Below are positions 36,298 to 45,235 of a stretch of 64,000 nt of DNA, one piece after another. The notes beneath the pieces were generated by a model. The model did no database searches, was not told the origin of the DNA, and saw only the letters and a list, made by a program, of their open reading frames with translations. The stretch lies in the NCBI RefSeq assembly GCF_014705615.1, contig NZ_JACXJA010000041.1, positions 1-64,000 of the forward strand, written 5' to 3'. The translations under genes and the position numbers were made by a program. Numbering within the stretch: position 1 is the first letter of the stretch; each line of letters starts with the position of its first letter. Origin of the DNA: Paenibacillus oceani (GTDB taxonomy: Bacteria > Bacillota > Bacilli > Paenibacillales > NBRC-103111).

Positions 36298-36445
36298 AGA
36301 ATAGGAGTGGTTTGCAGCCTTTATTTGGTCCGAAAACCGGCTTGGACGCGGAATAAGAGTGGTTTGAAGCTGCTATATCCGCGAAAATGGCGCCGCCCCC
36401 TTCAAGTGGTGGAAATAAGGGATACAAACCGCTTCTATTAGTCTC
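36298..36445. repeat. interspersed repeat, two direct units and one inverted
   Basis: AATAGGAGTGGTTTGCAGC (36300-36318) recurs as AATAAGAGTGGTTTGAAGC (36352-36370), 52 bases apart, with CGAAAAnnGGC at related positions within each unit. The block ends with CAAACCGCTTCTATT (36425-36439), the inverted form of the same motif. This is the layout of a small non-coding interspersed repeat. The stretch 36446-36897 after it contains no gene I can support, apart from the terminator at 36679. Confidence 0.6.
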
Positions 36446-36678
36446 ATTTCTCCCAATATGCCGAAAATAGAGGTTGCCAGAGACTCTTATCTGGTCAGGG
36501 TAACCTGCATGCATTTCGTCTCAGCGAAGCGCAGCGCGACCGGTTCTGAGAAAACGGGTTTACGGGCTCCATTCGGAGCCGAGTTGTTCCCGTACAACCT
36601 CATCAACGACCGGCTGGGGCGAAGGCACAGGTTCCCTTCCATGCGTCAACGTATCGTATGGGTTTACAGATCAAAGTT

Positions 36679-36710
36679 CCGTCCGGAACGGGCTTTACCG
36701 GACGGTTTTT
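36679..36710 (+). terminator. intrinsic terminator
   Basis: CCGTCCGG (36679-36686) and CCGGACGG (36698-36705) form a perfect stem, followed by TTTTT. It probably ended the now-decayed operon that carried the flavoprotein and iron-sulfur genes. Confidence 0.8.
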
Positions 36711-36897
36711 CTTGTTTACCTGGCCTTGACCTCGCCCTATTTTCATGTTGACGGCCTCCTCCGGCATCGAGAAGCGCCTTGTTGAAGTCTTTCTTGCCTT
36801 CGTTGTATTCAGAAACCATCCGGTGAATAGCTCGAGCGGTTATCACAAGAAACTCCAAATGTTCTTCTCGCCGCAGAACGCTGCACCGGACGCTTCG

Positions 36898-38316
36898 TTA
36901 TTCGCCAGTCGTACCGCCGACCAGGGCGCTCAATCGTTCGTCCAGCGTTTCCTCGTCCATCAGCTCCGACCAGAACAGCTTCAGCAGATGCGGCAGCTGC
37001 TTGAAGACACGAACCGGTATATTCAGCTCCGCGTGCACCCTGTAGGATGGAATGATTTCGCGGAACAGCGCGTAGTGTTTGGGCCGATTCAAGCCGCTAT
37101 CCGAGAAGTCGGTTTCCTCGGCAATCGCCTTGATCGCCGGAATGCTCAGCGATTCCCGGCGGATGATCTCCTGAGCTCTCGCCGAGGCTAAATAATCGAC
37201 GAACGTCTGTGCTGCGGCCTTACGCCCCGACTGCCGATTCACCATTACGCCGACCGTAAACATCAGTGTAGCCGGCCGATCCAGAAACGGCACGGGCGAA
37301 ATGTCATAATCGAGATCGGTGTGCTTGAAATCGTTCAGGCTGTTATACGGCGCCAGGAGCATCGAGATTTTGCCCTCCAAAAACAGTCGGCTCTCGTCCG
37401 TACTGCTCTCGGACACATAATTCGGGAAAATATCCCGATTGCGCGTCAGCTCTCCGCATAGCCGCACACCCTCCATCAGCTTCGTTCCCCGGATGCTGCG
37501 CAGCCGGTCCCCGTCCCACTCAAACGATTCCCCGCTTTGCAGCAAAAACAGCGGCCAGCGATTTTCCGAAACCTGAAAAAAGTAAAAGCCGTGTTTCTGG
37601 TTCGGCGTCGTCAGGCGGGCGGCCGCCCGCACCAGGTCGCTCCACCTCCAGCTCGAATCCGGCTCGGGCAGCCCCGCCTCGCGAAAATGCGTCCGGTTGT
37701 AGCACAGGACGACAGGCGAGAAGATGAGCGGCTGGGCGTACAGCACGTCGTCGATCGAATAAGCCGCGTTCAGGAACGGATACATATCCCCGCTTGCCTT
37801 CTGCGGCTCCAGCAGCCCCGTGTACCCGCTTTCCGCCAATTCGTTGAAACTCATCGTGTTGATAGTGAATACGTCGATTTCGTCCGCCTCCATATGTGCG
37901 CGGATCGCTTCAATGTACGTGCTGTTGGCGAAAGGGCGTTCGGCCGTGCCGGTTACCGGCTTAACCCGAATCGACGGGTGCAAGCTTTGAAAATCATCGA
38001 TAAGCCGTTCGAATACCAAATCCCTGGAGATCGAGGGCGTGCAGCCGACCGATACGACCGTCTGCTTGCGCTTCACCCCTTTGACAACCCGGCTGCCGAC
38101 TTTATCCACCTTTACAATGAAACCTTCCCCGACGAGAACATCCAACCCTTTGCGCACGGAATTATTGCTTAGCATGTACTGTTCGGCAAGCGCGCTCTCC
38201 GCCGGCAAATAGTCGCCCAGCTCATAGTGACCTTCGGTGATCTGAGTCCGCAATTGATCAATCATGCCTTGCAGACGGCTGCGAAATGTTTTGCGGCTCG
38301 CTTTTTCCTTCGCCAT
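36898..38316 (-). CDS. GntR-type DNA-binding domain fused to a sugar-binding-protein domain
   Basis: Protein of 472 residues with two parts. Residues about 8-75 are a GntR winged helix (GHYELGDYLPAESALAEQYM then LSNNSVRKGLDVLVGEGFIV). Residues about 82-455 are a type-2 periplasmic-binding fold like ABC sugar-binding lipoproteins: VSVGCTPSISRDLVFERLID at the start, DVFTINTMSFNELAESGYTG, and VVLCYNRTHFREAGLPEPDS before WRWSDLVRAAARLT, which lines up with LLYNRDIFDKFGVAYP and MTWDDIYELAKKMT of the neighbouring lipoprotein. No signal peptide or lipobox, so it is cytoplasmic and should use the binding domain to sense an imported ligand. ATG 38316 has AGAGGAG seven bases upstream. It is divergent from the binding-protein/lyase pair that it probably controls. 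Confidence 0.9.
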   Translation of the reverse strand: MAKEKASRKTFRSRLQGMIDQLRTQITEGHYELGDYLPAESALAEQYMLSNNSVRKGLDVLVGEGFIVKVDKVGSRVVKGVKRKQTVVSVGCTPSISRDLVFERLIDDFQSLHPSIRVKPVTGTAERPFANSTYIEAIRAHMEADEIDVFTINTMSFNELAESGYTGLLEPQKASGDMYPFLNAAYSIDDVLYAQPLIFSPVVLCYNRTHFREAGLPEPDSSWRWSDLVRAAARLTTPNQKHGFYFFQVSENRWPLFLLQSGESFEWDGDRLRSIRGTKLMEGVRLCGELTRNRDIFPNYVSESSTDESRLFLEGKISMLLAPYNSLNDFKHTDLDYDISPVPFLDRPATLMFTVGVMVNRQSGRKAAAQTFVDYLASARAQEIIRRESLSIPAIKAIAEETDFSDSGLNRPKHYALFREIIPSYRVHAELNIPVRVFKQLPHLLKLFWSELMDEETLDERLSALVGGTTGE

Positions 38317-38346
38317 AGAACTCCTCTTTTCTAATTCGGTTTCTAA

Positions 38347-38361
38347 ATTATATACCAATTA
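38347..38361. promoter_or_regulatory. candidate operator copy 1, overlapping the regulator promoter
   Basis: ATTATATACCAATTA recurs with a single mismatch at 38568-38582. On the minus strand it includes TATAAT, a likely -10 element of the GntR-fusion gene 31 bases upstream of its start, so binding here would repress the regulator itself. Confidence 0.4.
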
Positions 38362-38487
38362 CATTTGAATTAAAATAGTTGAACTCAAGGCGGAAAGGGA
38401 CTAATTAGCAGATGGGGATCGACAAAATCAATTACAATAAATAAGTTTTGCAGTAATCCTAATGCATATCTGATTATTATTTTGTGG

Positions 38488-38516
38488 TTGACAGCGCTTC
38501 CTCCTGTAAATAAAAT
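38488..38516 (+). promoter_or_regulatory. sigma-A promoter of the binding-protein/lyase pair
   Basis: TTGACA (38488-38493), 17-base spacer and TAAAAT (38511-38516). This near-consensus promoter faces the lipoprotein gene at 38835 and leaves a leader of about 310 bases. Confidence 0.65.
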
Positions 38517-38567
38517 GATGATATGAATTATATCGGAGGTGGAATGAATTATTTTTTGTAAAATTGC

Positions 38568-38582
38568 ATTATATATCAATTA
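38568..38582. promoter_or_regulatory. candidate operator copy 2, in the leader
   Basis: ATTATATATCAATTA differs from the copy at 38347 by one base. It lies about 50 bases downstream of the -10 box, where a bound repressor could block elongation. A strong AAGGAGG (38595-38601) follows, in front of a TTG-started frame (38606-38896) that resembles nothing known and overlaps the next gene; that frame is probably not a real protein. Confidence 0.4.
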
Positions 38583-38834
38583 AAACTACTTCAAAAGGAG
38601 GCGGTTTGACGCGGACAATGATTCGCGTCTATACGTCCCAAGCAGTTTTGGACGAGCGGGTTCGCCCCATGGCCGCAGTACCAGGCCGCAAGGATTGGAA
38701 CGTACAGGGTAACAGATTGTCCAGGAATCTATTAAAAAATGCGTCTGACTGGTTTCGAGGCGAACAGCGATTTTCAATAATGCGTCTGCAGCCGACATGC
38801 CGGAAGACGGCATATAAAAGGGGTCCATTTAACG

Positions 38835-40169
38835 ATGCTGAAACGATCATTTACGGTTATGACTGCAGGTATGATGCTGCTCGCCGCCTGCTCTAACGGA
38901 GGCACGCCGGCGGCGAACGAAGCCAATCCTCTCGCCGGAGGAGCAACGCCGGCACCGGTGCCGGAAGAGAAGCAGGAGCCGATCGAGCTGATGTTTTGGA
39001 ACTCGTCCTCGGGCGGAACGGAGCAAGGCTTCATGGACACCGTCGGGAATGCGGTCAAACAGAAGTTTCCGCACATTACGCCGAAGTACATCCCGACCGG
39101 CAAAGGAACGTTGATGCCCGACTTGATTGCGGCCGGCACGACGCCCGATATTGTGATGAGCTCGCTTCCCGGCATTTTTTCCGGCTATTTGGCCAACGGC
39201 ATGCAATATGACATGACCGAGCAGCTAAACAAATACAAATTAGATCTGAACCAGTTCGAACCGACGACGATCGCCCTTATCAAACAAATCTCGAATGGCG
39301 CCATGTTCGGTCTGCCTTACGGAAGCAATACGACGCACCTGCTGTACAACAGGGATATCTTCGATAAATTCGGCGTAGCGTATCCGACCGACGGCATGAC
39401 CTGGGACGACATTTACGAATTGGCCAAAAAGATGACCCGCACGGAAGGCGGCGTCCACTACAGGGGCTTCGCTTCGTCGCTGGAGCATCTGGAGATGACA
39501 AATCAGCTGTCGTTCAGTTTGGTCGATCCGAAAACGAAAAAGTCGACCTACGCGTCCGATGAAAAGTGGCGGACGTTTGTCGACAATCTCGTCCGTTTTT
39601 ATCAGATTCCGGGCAACGGGGTGGACGACAAGACGGTCTCCCAGGCGGCGCAGCTGGACGCCTTCCAGAAGGAAGGCACGGTGGCGATGTATGCGGGAAT
39701 CGTCGTTCCGGCGGAGTCGGTCACGGTGAATTGGGATATTGTGCGGCTTCCCGAATTTTCTTCAGCGCGCGGCATCGGCTCGCAGCCATACCCGAGCTAT
39801 ATGATGATTACCGGCACGAGCAAGCATAAGGACAATGCGTTCAAGGTCATCCAATACTTGACAACCGACGAGGAGTACTTGACCTCCAGAGCAAAGCGCG
39901 GGGCGATGTCGGCGGTGAAAAATCCGAAGGTGATTCAGGCATTCGGGCACGATTTGCCGCATTGGCAGGGCCGCAATATATTGAAAGCACGGTTCCCGGA
40001 GAAGCTCGCCAATCCGAGCGTATACACCGAATTCAACTCGGTCGCGCTGACCAAATATACGGCGAACATGAATGCGTTCCTGACCGGGAAAATTCCCGAT
40101 ACGAACACCGCTCTGCGGATGATGTCGGAGCAGGCCGATCAAGCGATCGCCGATGCGATGAAAAAGTAG
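38835..40169 (+). CDS. extracellular sugar-binding lipoprotein (orphan)
   Basis: Solute-binding lipoprotein of 444 residues. The signal peptide ends with a lipobox (LLAAC, Cys near residue 19) and a Pro/Ala-rich linker. The mature domain contains NRDIFDKFGVAYPTDGMTWD, RTEGGVHYRGFASSLEH and a C-terminal helical tail. It resembles the proteins at 4130 and 61866 throughout. No permease genes lie nearby; instead the next gene is a large secreted lyase. Together they look like a capture unit: the lyase releases oligosaccharides and the lipoprotein binds them for permeases encoded elsewhere. Control by the divergent GntR fusion is likely from the layout. Confidence 0.9.
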   Translation: MLKRSFTVMTAGMMLLAACSNGGTPAANEANPLAGGATPAPVPEEKQEPIELMFWNSSSGGTEQGFMDTVGNAVKQKFPHITPKYIPTGKGTLMPDLIAAGTTPDIVMSSLPGIFSGYLANGMQYDMTEQLNKYKLDLNQFEPTTIALIKQISNGAMFGLPYGSNTTHLLYNRDIFDKFGVAYPTDGMTWDDIYELAKKMTRTEGGVHYRGFASSLEHLEMTNQLSFSLVDPKTKKSTYASDEKWRTFVDNLVRFYQIPGNGVDDKTVSQAAQLDAFQKEGTVAMYAGIVVPAESVTVNWDIVRLPEFSSARGIGSQPYPSYMMITGTSKHKDNAFKVIQYLTTDEEYLTSRAKRGAMSAVKNPKVIQAFGHDLPHWQGRNILKARFPEKLANPSVYTEFNSVALTKYTANMNAFLTGKIPDTNTALRMMSEQADQAIADAMKK

Positions 40170-40273
40170 AATCATGATTAGGATCGACGGGAGAGGCGGA
40201 TCGGCTATCCGGCGGCAATCGCCGTGCGGTAATCCGCTTCCCCTCGGTATATGATGAAGGAAGGTGCAAGCGC

Positions 40274-43200
40274 GTGATTTTCGCCAATCGGTTCAGAAAG
40301 CCGCTTTTCGTCGCTGCAGTCATGCTGCTCGTCTCGTCTTCGTTCGGAGGCGTACTTCCGGGCCCGTCTCCCGCTCTGGCGGCGGACGAGGACGGTTCTC
40401 CGTCCAATGTAACCGTATACGATTTCCAAAACCTGGACTTTGACGGGAAATCGACGACAGCGCCGTGGAACACGAGACCGAGTCAACCGGGCTGGACCCT
40501 CGCCCACGAACTGCCGAGCAAAGCTCCTGTCGTCAGCTTTCAATCCGGCTACGGCGTGAACATCGGAACGACCCAGATCGGACAGTTTCGTTCTTTTACG
40601 TTCGACGTGAGTGAAACCGGCATTTATCGCATTTCATTTAAGGCAAGGAATTACAGCATGGGCGGCATCGGAGAGCTGTCAATCGACGACCGCGTAATCG
40701 GCACCCGCGATTTTTATTCGCCGTCCAACGCGCACCTCGTCGAGTCGGTCCGCACCCTGGAGCTCGCGCAAGGCTCGCATATGTTCACGCTGCGCGTGAT
40801 CGGCAAAAACGCGGCGGCGCCGGAGACGTATCGGCTGACGGCGAGCGAGCTGATTCTGGAGAAGCTCGACGCTCCGCCGGTATTATCCGGGGTGACGCTC
40901 GCGATCGACAACCCGGATCTGTACGTCGGCTCCGTCGCGCAGTTGAGCGTGGACGGAACGGAGCCGGACGGAACCGCGGCGGATATCATCGGGGCGCAGT
41001 TGAATTTTGCCAGCGCGAATCCAGGCGTCGCTGCGGTTAATACCGCTACGGGGAAGCTGACGGCGGTCGGGCAAGGGGGAACGACCGTCTCCGTTTCGGT
41101 GGCGACGTACGGGCAAACGTTGACCGCCGATCTGTCGGTACAGGTTGTCCCGGTGACGAACGCCAAGACGCGCAGCACGATTTATACGCCGGCCAAGGTG
41201 CAGGCCGCCCGCGACAATATCGCACAGTACGATTGGGCGGAGAAGCAGAAGAACGCCGCCTTGGCGAAGGCTGATCCATTTGTAGCGCTCGGGCCCGACT
41301 TCCTTTGGGAATCGGTTGCACCGCAAAGCTTGCCGCGCAGCTACGCCGTCAACGAGCAGATGGGCAGTCCGCTATCCGGCAAGGCGATCGACAGCTACGG
41401 CGCTTATCCGTACAAGTACGATCCGATCCGCGAACCGTGGAAAATCGTCGATCCGACGGACGGGCGCAAATACCCGACAAACGACTTCGGAGTCTATTAC
41501 CGAAGCGGCTTGGACGAGCATGGCGTATTCGACCGTTCCCTGGCGGACGGCTCGCTGCTGTACAATACGGAGCATCCCGATCCGAACGACCCGCTGCACA
41601 AATGGGGAGTCGACGACGGGCTCGGCTGGGTGGACGATCAGGGCAACCGGTATACGTTTATCGCCTATTACGTCCATTGGGCGCTCTGGGGCGGAAACGG
41701 CACCGGCCTGTATCGGGACGCGCTCCGCTCGCTCGGCGACGCTTACCTGTATACCGGCGAAGCCAAGTACGCACGGGCGGGAGGCGCGCTGCTGGACCGG
41801 ATCGCGGACATTTACCCGTCGCTCGACATCTCGGCTTACCCGCCGCTCACGTATATCAACTCGCATGGCGGCACGAGGGTCGGCAAATCGGTCGGCTCGA
41901 TTTGGGAGACGTTTGTCATTAAAGATTTGCTGTATGCTTATGACGCATTGTTTCCCGGTTTGGACGATCCGGGGCTGATTAATTTTTTAACCGCGAAATC
42001 CGACCAATACGAGTTGGGCCCGCTGAAATATTCGGCGGCCGGCATCCGCAAAAACATCGAGGACGGCATCGTGAAGATGGTGTTCCCCGGTGTCAAAAAC
42101 GCGCATATTCGCGGCAACAACGGCTTCCACCAACGGGCGCTGGCGCTCGCCGCGGTCGTCTACGACACGCTGCCAGAGACGCAGATGTGGATCGATTTCA
42201 ACTTCCAATCCGGCGGGCTCATCAGCAATCCGTACCGTGTGACCGGCGGCAACATGGGCGCGACGTTCGTCAACGACGTCGACCGCGACGGCAGCGGGAA
42301 CGAGGCGGCCCCGGGCTATAACCGACTGTGGCTCGACTTCTATCTGGAGACGGCGGATATATTAAGCGGTTACGATTTGTACCCCGCCGCCGACCTGTAC
42401 GCCAATCCGAAGTTCCGCAAAATGTTCCATGCGCTGTACCCGTTGACGCTCAGTGAGCGATATACGGCGCAAATTGGCGACACGGGCAACACCGGCAACC
42501 CGAGTATGTATTTGACAAAGGGCCAGATGATCAAGGCGTTCCAGCGTTACGGCGATCCGATCTTCGCCCAGATCGTGTACTTCCTGAACAACGGCAGCGT
42601 GGCGGGCATTCACGGCGACATCTTCGATGAAGAGCCGGAGCAGGTGGCCGCGGGTATTCAACAAGCTATCGCGCAGTCCGGTCCGCTCGATCTGAAAAGC
42701 GTCAACCTGACCGGCTATGGCTTTACCGCCCTGCGCGACGGACGCAATGAAATCGGCGGCGCAGACGGCAAGTTCGGCACGCTGCGCGATTTGTGGATGT
42801 ATTACGGCCGCACCGACTGGCATGGACACCGCGATACGCTGAATATCGGCCTTCATGCATTCGGCCTGGATATAGCGCCGGATCTCGGCTATCCCGAATA
42901 CGCCGTGTCCACCGACACGCACCGGACGGAATGGATGAACAATACGGTTTCCCATAATACCGTTGTCGTCGACCGTTCGAAGCAGAAGGCGCAACTTGTG
43001 GCACAGCCGCGGCATTTCGCCGACGCCGGGCAGGTCAAGCTGATCGACGTGGAGGCGCCGGACGTCTACCCGCAGACCGACCTGTACAAGCGGACGACGG
43101 CGATGATCCGCGTGGACGATGCCAACTCGTACGCAGTCGACTTCTTCCGCGTGCAAGGCGGCGACGATCATGTGTTCAGCTTCCACGGTGGAGAGGGACC

Positions 43201-44761
43201 GGTGACGGTCGAAGGGTTGAACCTCGTTCCGCAGGCGGACGCAAGCGGCGACTATGTCGGCTCGTACGCCGGACCGGACGTCCCCTTCGGGATGCGCCCG
43301 GCGGATGACAGCGTGGCCGGCAGCAATTACATGGGTCCGGGCTTTCATTATCTGCTGAACGTGGACTGCGACAACGCGCCGGGCAGTCAGTTCAGCGTTG
43401 ATTGGCAGGTGGCCGATACGTGGAAGGTGCTGGAGCAGCCGGCGGACGTCCACCTGCGCCTGACGATGATAGGCGAGCTGGACGATGTGGCGATTGCCGA
43501 CGGCATTCCTCCGAGAAACAAGCCAGGCAACCCGGAGAGCTTGTCCTACATGCTCGCGCACCGCAGCGGTACGGACCTCGATTCGCTGTTCACTTCAGTG
43601 ATCGAGCCTTACAAGGACGAGTGGTACATCGAATCGATCGCGCCGCTCGAAGTGAAAGCGGGGGGACAGGTCATAACCGACGGTTCCGTCCAAGCGGTCC
43701 GAGTTGCGCTGACAAACGGCCGGACGGATACCGTCATCAGCGCGCTTGATCCGAACGTTGTCTATACGGTGGACGGGCGCATCCGATTTTCGGGAGCGTT
43801 CGGCGTTTACTCCGAGCGGGACGGACAGCCGGTGTACGCGTTTTCGAATGAAGGCAGCGAGCTCGGTGCGACAGGGCAGCTCCTGATTACGGGAGAGACG
43901 GCTCGCGTCACCGGTACCGTGGAGAGCTTCACGGAGATGTTGTCCGTCGAGAACGAGTTGACGGTGCAGATGAACTTGGGGAGCGTCGACCCGTCCCGGC
44001 TGGTCGGCATGACGATCATCGTCGACAATGACGGCGAGCGCAACGCCGCTTACCTGATCCAGGGCGTCGAACCGCTTGGAACGAACCGCTACAAGCTGGA
44101 TATCGGCGATACGACCTTAATTCGCCGCTACGTCGACGCCAACGATTTCAGCCAAGGGTTTGTCTACGATGTGGCGCCGGGAGCGGGATTCGTGATTCCG
44201 CTCTCCTCGACCCGGGCGGACACCACCGCTCCGGTGATACAGGTGATGGTTAACGGCGCGGCGCTGACTGCCGGTCAGACGTTCGTCGACACCGATGCGC
44301 TTGTCATCAATGCGACGGCGGTGGACGATTGGTCGGCGGTGGTGGAGACGAGCATGACGGTGAACGGTGTCACCTACACGCCGGGTGCGGTGCTCGACAT
44401 GACCGGACGTCCGGGGACGCACCAGATCGTCGTCACCGCTACCGACGCCGCCGGGAACACGGCGATGACCGCCATCGAATTTATCGTCACGGTGACCCCG
44501 CAGTCGCTCGCGCAGCTGCTGGATGGGTTCAAGGCATCGGGCGATTTGTCCCTACAGACGTTCATCCAGCTCGACGTTCATCTGAAGCTGGCCGTCCAAT
44601 TCGCCGCCAACCGGGTGCTTCGCGCCCAGGCGCTCCAGCAGATGGAGCAGTTCGTCGCCCGGGTCGGCCAAGCGGCCGCCCACGGGTGGGCTTCGTCTGC
44701 TGCGGTTGACGTGCTGAAGGCGGATGCAGCGGAGTTGAGTCGGGTTTGGGCGGAAGATTAG
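40274..44761 (+). CDS. secreted heparinase II/III-type polysaccharide lyase with FIMAH domain
   Basis: Secreted protein of 1495 residues starting with GTG (GGAAGGTG upstream). Signal peptide to about residue 36 (SPALA). Then a beta-sandwich carbohydrate-binding-like domain (about 45-195), a Big_2-like Ig domain (about 200-295), an alpha/alpha toroid (about 300-720; YVHWALWGGNGTGLYRDALR) and a heparinase II/III beta-domain with YYGRTDWHGHRDTLNIGLHA and MNNTVSHNTVVVDRSKQ. The C-terminus has an Ig-like domain (TVNGVTYTPGAVLDMTG) and a helical FIMAH module (LAQLLDGFKASGDLSLQTFI). Conserved His/Tyr of the lyase family appear present, so it is probably active on an acidic polysaccharide (heparinoid, alginate or similar). 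It is longer than usual because of the extra binding modules. Confidence 0.88.
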   Translation: MIFANRFRKPLFVAAVMLLVSSSFGGVLPGPSPALAADEDGSPSNVTVYDFQNLDFDGKSTTAPWNTRPSQPGWTLAHELPSKAPVVSFQSGYGVNIGTTQIGQFRSFTFDVSETGIYRISFKARNYSMGGIGELSIDDRVIGTRDFYSPSNAHLVESVRTLELAQGSHMFTLRVIGKNAAAPETYRLTASELILEKLDAPPVLSGVTLAIDNPDLYVGSVAQLSVDGTEPDGTAADIIGAQLNFASANPGVAAVNTATGKLTAVGQGGTTVSVSVATYGQTLTADLSVQVVPVTNAKTRSTIYTPAKVQAARDNIAQYDWAEKQKNAALAKADPFVALGPDFLWESVAPQSLPRSYAVNEQMGSPLSGKAIDSYGAYPYKYDPIREPWKIVDPTDGRKYPTNDFGVYYRSGLDEHGVFDRSLADGSLLYNTEHPDPNDPLHKWGVDDGLGWVDDQGNRYTFIAYYVHWALWGGNGTGLYRDALRSLGDAYLYTGEAKYARAGGALLDRIADIYPSLDISAYPPLTYINSHGGTRVGKSVGSIWETFVIKDLLYAYDALFPGLDDPGLINFLTAKSDQYELGPLKYSAAGIRKNIEDGIVKMVFPGVKNAHIRGNNGFHQRALALAAVVYDTLPETQMWIDFNFQSGGLISNPYRVTGGNMGATFVNDVDRDGSGNEAAPGYNRLWLDFYLETADILSGYDLYPAADLYANPKFRKMFHALYPLTLSERYTAQIGDTGNTGNPSMYLTKGQMIKAFQRYGDPIFAQIVYFLNNGSVAGIHGDIFDEEPEQVAAGIQQAIAQSGPLDLKSVNLTGYGFTALRDGRNEIGGADGKFGTLRDLWMYYGRTDWHGHRDTLNIGLHAFGLDIAPDLGYPEYAVSTDTHRTEWMNNTVSHNTVVVDRSKQKAQLVAQPRHFADAGQVKLIDVEAPDVYPQTDLYKRTTAMIRVDDANSYAVDFFRVQGGDDHVFSFHGGEGPVTVEGLNLVPQADASGDYVGSYAGPDVPFGMRPADDSVAGSNYMGPGFHYLLNVDCDNAPGSQFSVDWQVADTWKVLEQPADVHLRLTMIGELDDVAIADGIPPRNKPGNPESLSYMLAHRSGTDLDSLFTSVIEPYKDEWYIESIAPLEVKAGGQVITDGSVQAVRVALTNGRTDTVISALDPNVVYTVDGRIRFSGAFGVYSERDGQPVYAFSNEGSELGATGQLLITGETARVTGTVESFTEMLSVENELTVQMNLGSVDPSRLVGMTIIVDNDGERNAAYLIQGVEPLGTNRYKLDIGDTTLIRRYVDANDFSQGFVYDVAPGAGFVIPLSSTRADTTAPVIQVMVNGAALTAGQTFVDTDALVINATAVDDWSAVVETSMTVNGVTYTPGAVLDMTGRPGTHQIVVTATDAAGNTAMTAIEFIVTVTPQSLAQLLDGFKASGDLSLQTFIQLDVHLKLAVQFAANRVLRAQALQQMEQFVARVGQAAAHGWASSAAVDVLKADAAELSRVWAED

Positions 44762-44767
44762 ATGAAG

Positions 44768-44797
44768 GCCTCTACATAATGTAGGGGCTTTTCTTTT
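44768..44797 (+). terminator. intrinsic terminator
   Basis: GCCTCTACA (44768-44776) pairs with TGTAGGGGC (44780-44788), nine pairs with one G-U, then TTTTCTTTT. It ends the binding-protein/lyase transcript. Confidence 0.85.
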
Positions 44798-44844
44798 GGT
44801 TCTGTCAAATCCATGCTCTGAGAAACGGCTGGATAAAGACGGGG

Positions 44845-45235
44845 ATTTTGCTGAGTGTGCCCATGTTGGCGAGTGCTTGAGGAAAAACCGCAGTGGAGAC
44901 GGAAAAGACGGTGTTGCGGCAGGAGGAACGAAAACCGACCGTGATCCGCCTGCTTCAGGACGGAGCAACGATGACCGAAGAGGAAATTCAGACCTTGGTG
45001 CAGGCTCCGGTCAAAGCCAAATATCCTCATCTGACCGTGGAGTTGCAGATCAATACGAAAAGCGACGAAGGGTTATAGCAGCTCGTTACGGGAGGGGATT
45101 TCCCTGAACTGATCCTGACTTCGTTTTCCCGGATCCTTCGAATCCGTTTATGAGGCATGTGTATCGTTGTGGGACGGCATGAGATACCGGAGGAGCAGTG
45201 GAGCGAGCCGTTCTATTCGCATCCGGACATTGATT
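44845..45235 (+). pseudogene. solute-binding lipoprotein gene, dead by nonsense changes and deletion
   Basis: In one frame the bases encode the end of a signal peptide, ILLSVPMLASA, then TGA exactly where the lipobox Cys is expected, then GKTAVETEKTVLRQEERKPT and VTVELQ-like binding-protein start sequence up to SDEGL, a TAG stop (45076-45078), and QLVTGGDFPELILTSF. After about 45130 the match ends; a later open stretch with EEQWSEPFYSHPDIDL cannot be placed. The rest of the gene (about 400 residues) is missing. The stretch from 45240 to the next gene shows no feature except an AT-rich promoter-like region. Confidence 0.6.

Noticed and set aside
38606-38896. TTG-started frame behind a very strong AAGGAGG site
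   Set aside because: The ribosome site is striking, but the spacer is only four bases, the product resembles nothing and the frame overlaps the signal peptide of the next gene. It is perhaps a relic of a deleted gene.
42362-43561. Minus-strand frame of 399 codons inside the heparinase gene
   Set aside because: It lies wholly within a well-supported lyase domain and has an Arg/His/Val-rich composition typical of a reverse-strand shadow in GC-rich coding DNA.
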